Below are positions 14,094-15,615 of a stretch of 15,615 nucleotides of DNA, piece after piece. The position numbers and the translations under genes were made by a program. The notes beneath the pieces were generated by a model. That model saw nothing but the letters and a program-made list of their open reading frames with translations. It was not told the origin of the DNA and did not search any database. This DNA is from JBDTMC01 sp039934475 (GTDB taxonomy: Bacteria > Acidobacteriota > Terriglobia > Bryobacterales > Bryobacteraceae): contig JBDTMC010000150.1 of assembly GCA_039934475.1 (NCBI GenBank), positions 1-15,615 on the forward strand. Reading direction: 5' to 3'. Position 1 is the stretch's first letter, and each line of letters starts with the position of its first letter.

Positions 14094-15615
14094 ATGACTA
14101 CACCCACAGTAAAGACGCTTACTCACGAACTACTGCAAAAGATGGACGCCTATTGGCGGGCGGCCAACTATCTTTCGGTCGGTCAGATCTATCTTTACGA
14201 CAATCCGCTGATGAAGCGTCCCCTGACGCTTCCCGATGTGAAACACATGCTGTTGGGGCACTGGGGAACCACGCCCGGGCAGAACTTCATCTACGTTCAT
14301 TTGAACCGGGTCATCAAGAAGTACGACCTGAACATGATCTACGTCTCTGGTCCCGGGCATGGCGGTCCGGCCGCGGTAAGTAACACGTATTTGGAAGGGA
14401 CCTACAGCGAGATCTATCCCGATATCAGCCAGGATGAGGAGGGATTGCAAAAGCTCTTTCTTCAGTTCTCGTTTCCCGGAGGGATTCCGAGCCACGTCTC
14501 GCCGGAATGCCCGGGCTCAATCCATGAAGGCGGCGAACTGGGATATTCACTGAGCCATTCCTTTGGCGCGGTGTTCGACAATCCCGATCTGGTGGTGGCC
14601 TGCGTAGTTGGCGACGGCGAGGCGGAGACCGGACCGCTGGCCACGGCGTGGCACTCGAACAAATTTCTCGATCCGGCCACCGATGGCGCGGTGTTGCCGA
14701 TTCTGCATCTCAACGGATACAAGATATCCAATCCGACGATTCTCGCCCGCATCACGCGCGAGGAGTTGGAACAACTGTTGCGCGGCTACGGATGGACGCC
14801 CTACTTCGTTGAAGGTCACGACCCGGAACTAATGCACGAAGCGATGGCCTCGACGCTGGATGCGGCGGTGGAACAGATCAAACAAATTCAACAGGACGCC
14901 CGCACACACGGCAATCTGACGCGGCCGCGCTGGCCGATGATCGTCCTCAATTCACCGAAGGGCTGGACCGGACCTCAGACTGTCGACGGCCTGCAAAATG
15001 AGGGCACGTTTCGCTCGCACCAGGTACCCATCTCCGATCCGGCCACTCATCCGGGGCACCTCAAACTGCTGGAAGACTGGTTGCGGAGTTACCGGCCAGA
15101 AGAGCTGTTCGATGAGCAAGGCCGATTGAAACCGGAACTCTCGGAGCTGGCGCCGCAGGGCGAGCGGCGGATGGGCGCAAATCCGCATGCTAACGGCGGC
15201 ATACTGCTGCGCGATCTGCGGATGCCGGATTTTCGCGATTACGCGGCTGACGTACCCGCGCCAGGCGTAGGTGGCATCGGCGACACGCGTGTGCTGGGGC
15301 CTTTCCTGCGCGATGTGGCGAAACTGAACGACGAGCGGAGAAATTTCCGGATCTTCGGACCTGACGAAACTCTCTCCAATGGCCTGGAAGCGGTATTTCA
15401 AGTGACGAAGCGTCAATGGGAAGCCGCTACCGTTCCCAATGACGAGTTCCTGGCAAATTCGGGGCGCGTGATGGAGGTGCTGAGCGAGCACCAATGCGAA
15501 GGCTGGCTGGAGGGGTATCTGCTGACCGGGCGGCATGGCCTTTTCAACTGCTATGAGGCCTTCATTCACATCGTCGATTCGATGTTCAACCAGCACGCCA
15601 AGTGGCTGAAGGTGA
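14094..15615 (+). CDS. xfp: Phosphoketolase, N-terminal part (3' truncated by window edge)
   Basis: Thiamine-diphosphate enzyme that cleaves xylulose 5-phosphate and/or fructose 6-phosphate with phosphate to acetyl phosphate and a shorter sugar phosphate. 507 of about 800 residues are present, from the ATG at 14094 (MTTPTVKTLTHELLQKMDAY), and the frame stays open to the end. Landmarks: YWRAANYLSVGQIYL, LGHWGTTPGQNFIYVHLNR, the SGPGHGGPA motif, GGIPSHVSPECPGSIHEGGE, GELGYSLSHSFGA, the ThDP/Mg site VVGDGEAETGPLATAW (Gly173-Asp-Gly175), ILHLNGYKISNPTI and LNSPKGWTGP. CAGG at 14082-14085 serves as ribosome-binding site 8 nt before the ATG. It lies 13 bp after the metal ATPase in the same direction. 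Its product acetyl phosphate is the substrate of the divergent ackA. Whether it prefers Xu5P or F6P cannot be told from this part. Confidence 0.96.
   Translation, partial: MTTPTVKTLTHELLQKMDAYWRAANYLSVGQIYLYDNPLMKRPLTLPDVKHMLLGHWGTTPGQNFIYVHLNRVIKKYDLNMIYVSGPGHGGPAAVSNTYLEGTYSEIYPDISQDEEGLQKLFLQFSFPGGIPSHVSPECPGSIHEGGELGYSLSHSFGAVFDNPDLVVACVVGDGEAETGPLATAWHSNKFLDPATDGAVLPILHLNGYKISNPTILARITREELEQLLRGYGWTPYFVEGHDPELMHEAMASTLDAAVEQIKQIQQDARTHGNLTRPRWPMIVLNSPKGWTGPQTVDGLQNEGTFRSHQVPISDPATHPGHLKLLEDWLRSYRPEELFDEQGRLKPELSELAPQGERRMGANPHANGGILLRDLRMPDFRDYAADVPAPGVGGIGDTRVLGPFLRDVAKLNDERRNFRIFGPDETLSNGLEAVFQVTKRQWEAATVPNDEFLANSGRVMEVLSEHQCEGWLEGYLLTGRHGLFNCYEAFIHIVDSMFNQHAKWLKV

Overview
The window (high GC, about 60% by eye) looks like a chromosomal segment of a soil bacterium. 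The high coding density, AnPRT-like housekeeping blocks separated by decayed toxin-antitoxin and transposase relics, the serine-carboxyl (S53) prodomain relic and the ISNCY-like transposase scrap fit Acidobacteriota (Solibacter/Bryobacter-like). That placement is inference from gene content, not a sequence match.

Left block (1-3926, + strand): the 3' end of argS (arginyl-tRNA synthetase), a complete acnA (aconitase A, TCA cycle), and a small secreted NTF2-like/DUF4440 protein whose ribosome-binding site overlaps the acnA stop.

Relic zone (3937-5360): two perfect 26-bp direct repeats, a scrap of an ISNCY-like transposase, a small antitoxin followed with ATGA overlap by a toxin broken by an internal deletion and frameshift, a broken antisense DUF5615 PIN-like gene, about 400 bp with nothing recognisable, and a frameshifted S53-protease prodomain.

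Carbohydrate block (5361-10216): a secreted GH63/trehalase-like (alpha/alpha)6-barrel glycosidase (-), a divergent GT-A glycosyltransferase (+), and a convergent two-gene operon (-) of a hexapeptide-repeat acyltransferase and a DegT/DnrJ-type sugar aminotransferase. The last three could make and transfer an N-acylated amino sugar for a surface glycan, although no nucleotide-sugar synthase is present here.

Second small relic (10318-10700): a complete higA-type antitoxin that has lost nearly all of higB.

Right block (10709-15615): acetate kinase (ackA, -) divergent from a Cu+/Ag+ P1B-type ATPase and a phosphoketolase (xfp, running off the end, +). Xfp makes acetyl phosphate from sugar phosphates and AckA turns it into acetate plus ATP, so the two outer genes form a fermentative or overflow branch, with a metal pump placed between them. 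I found no rRNA, tRNA, CRISPR array or replication origin. No clearly new system stands out. The most unusual part is the dense cluster of decayed toxin-antitoxin modules that brackets the glycan genes.
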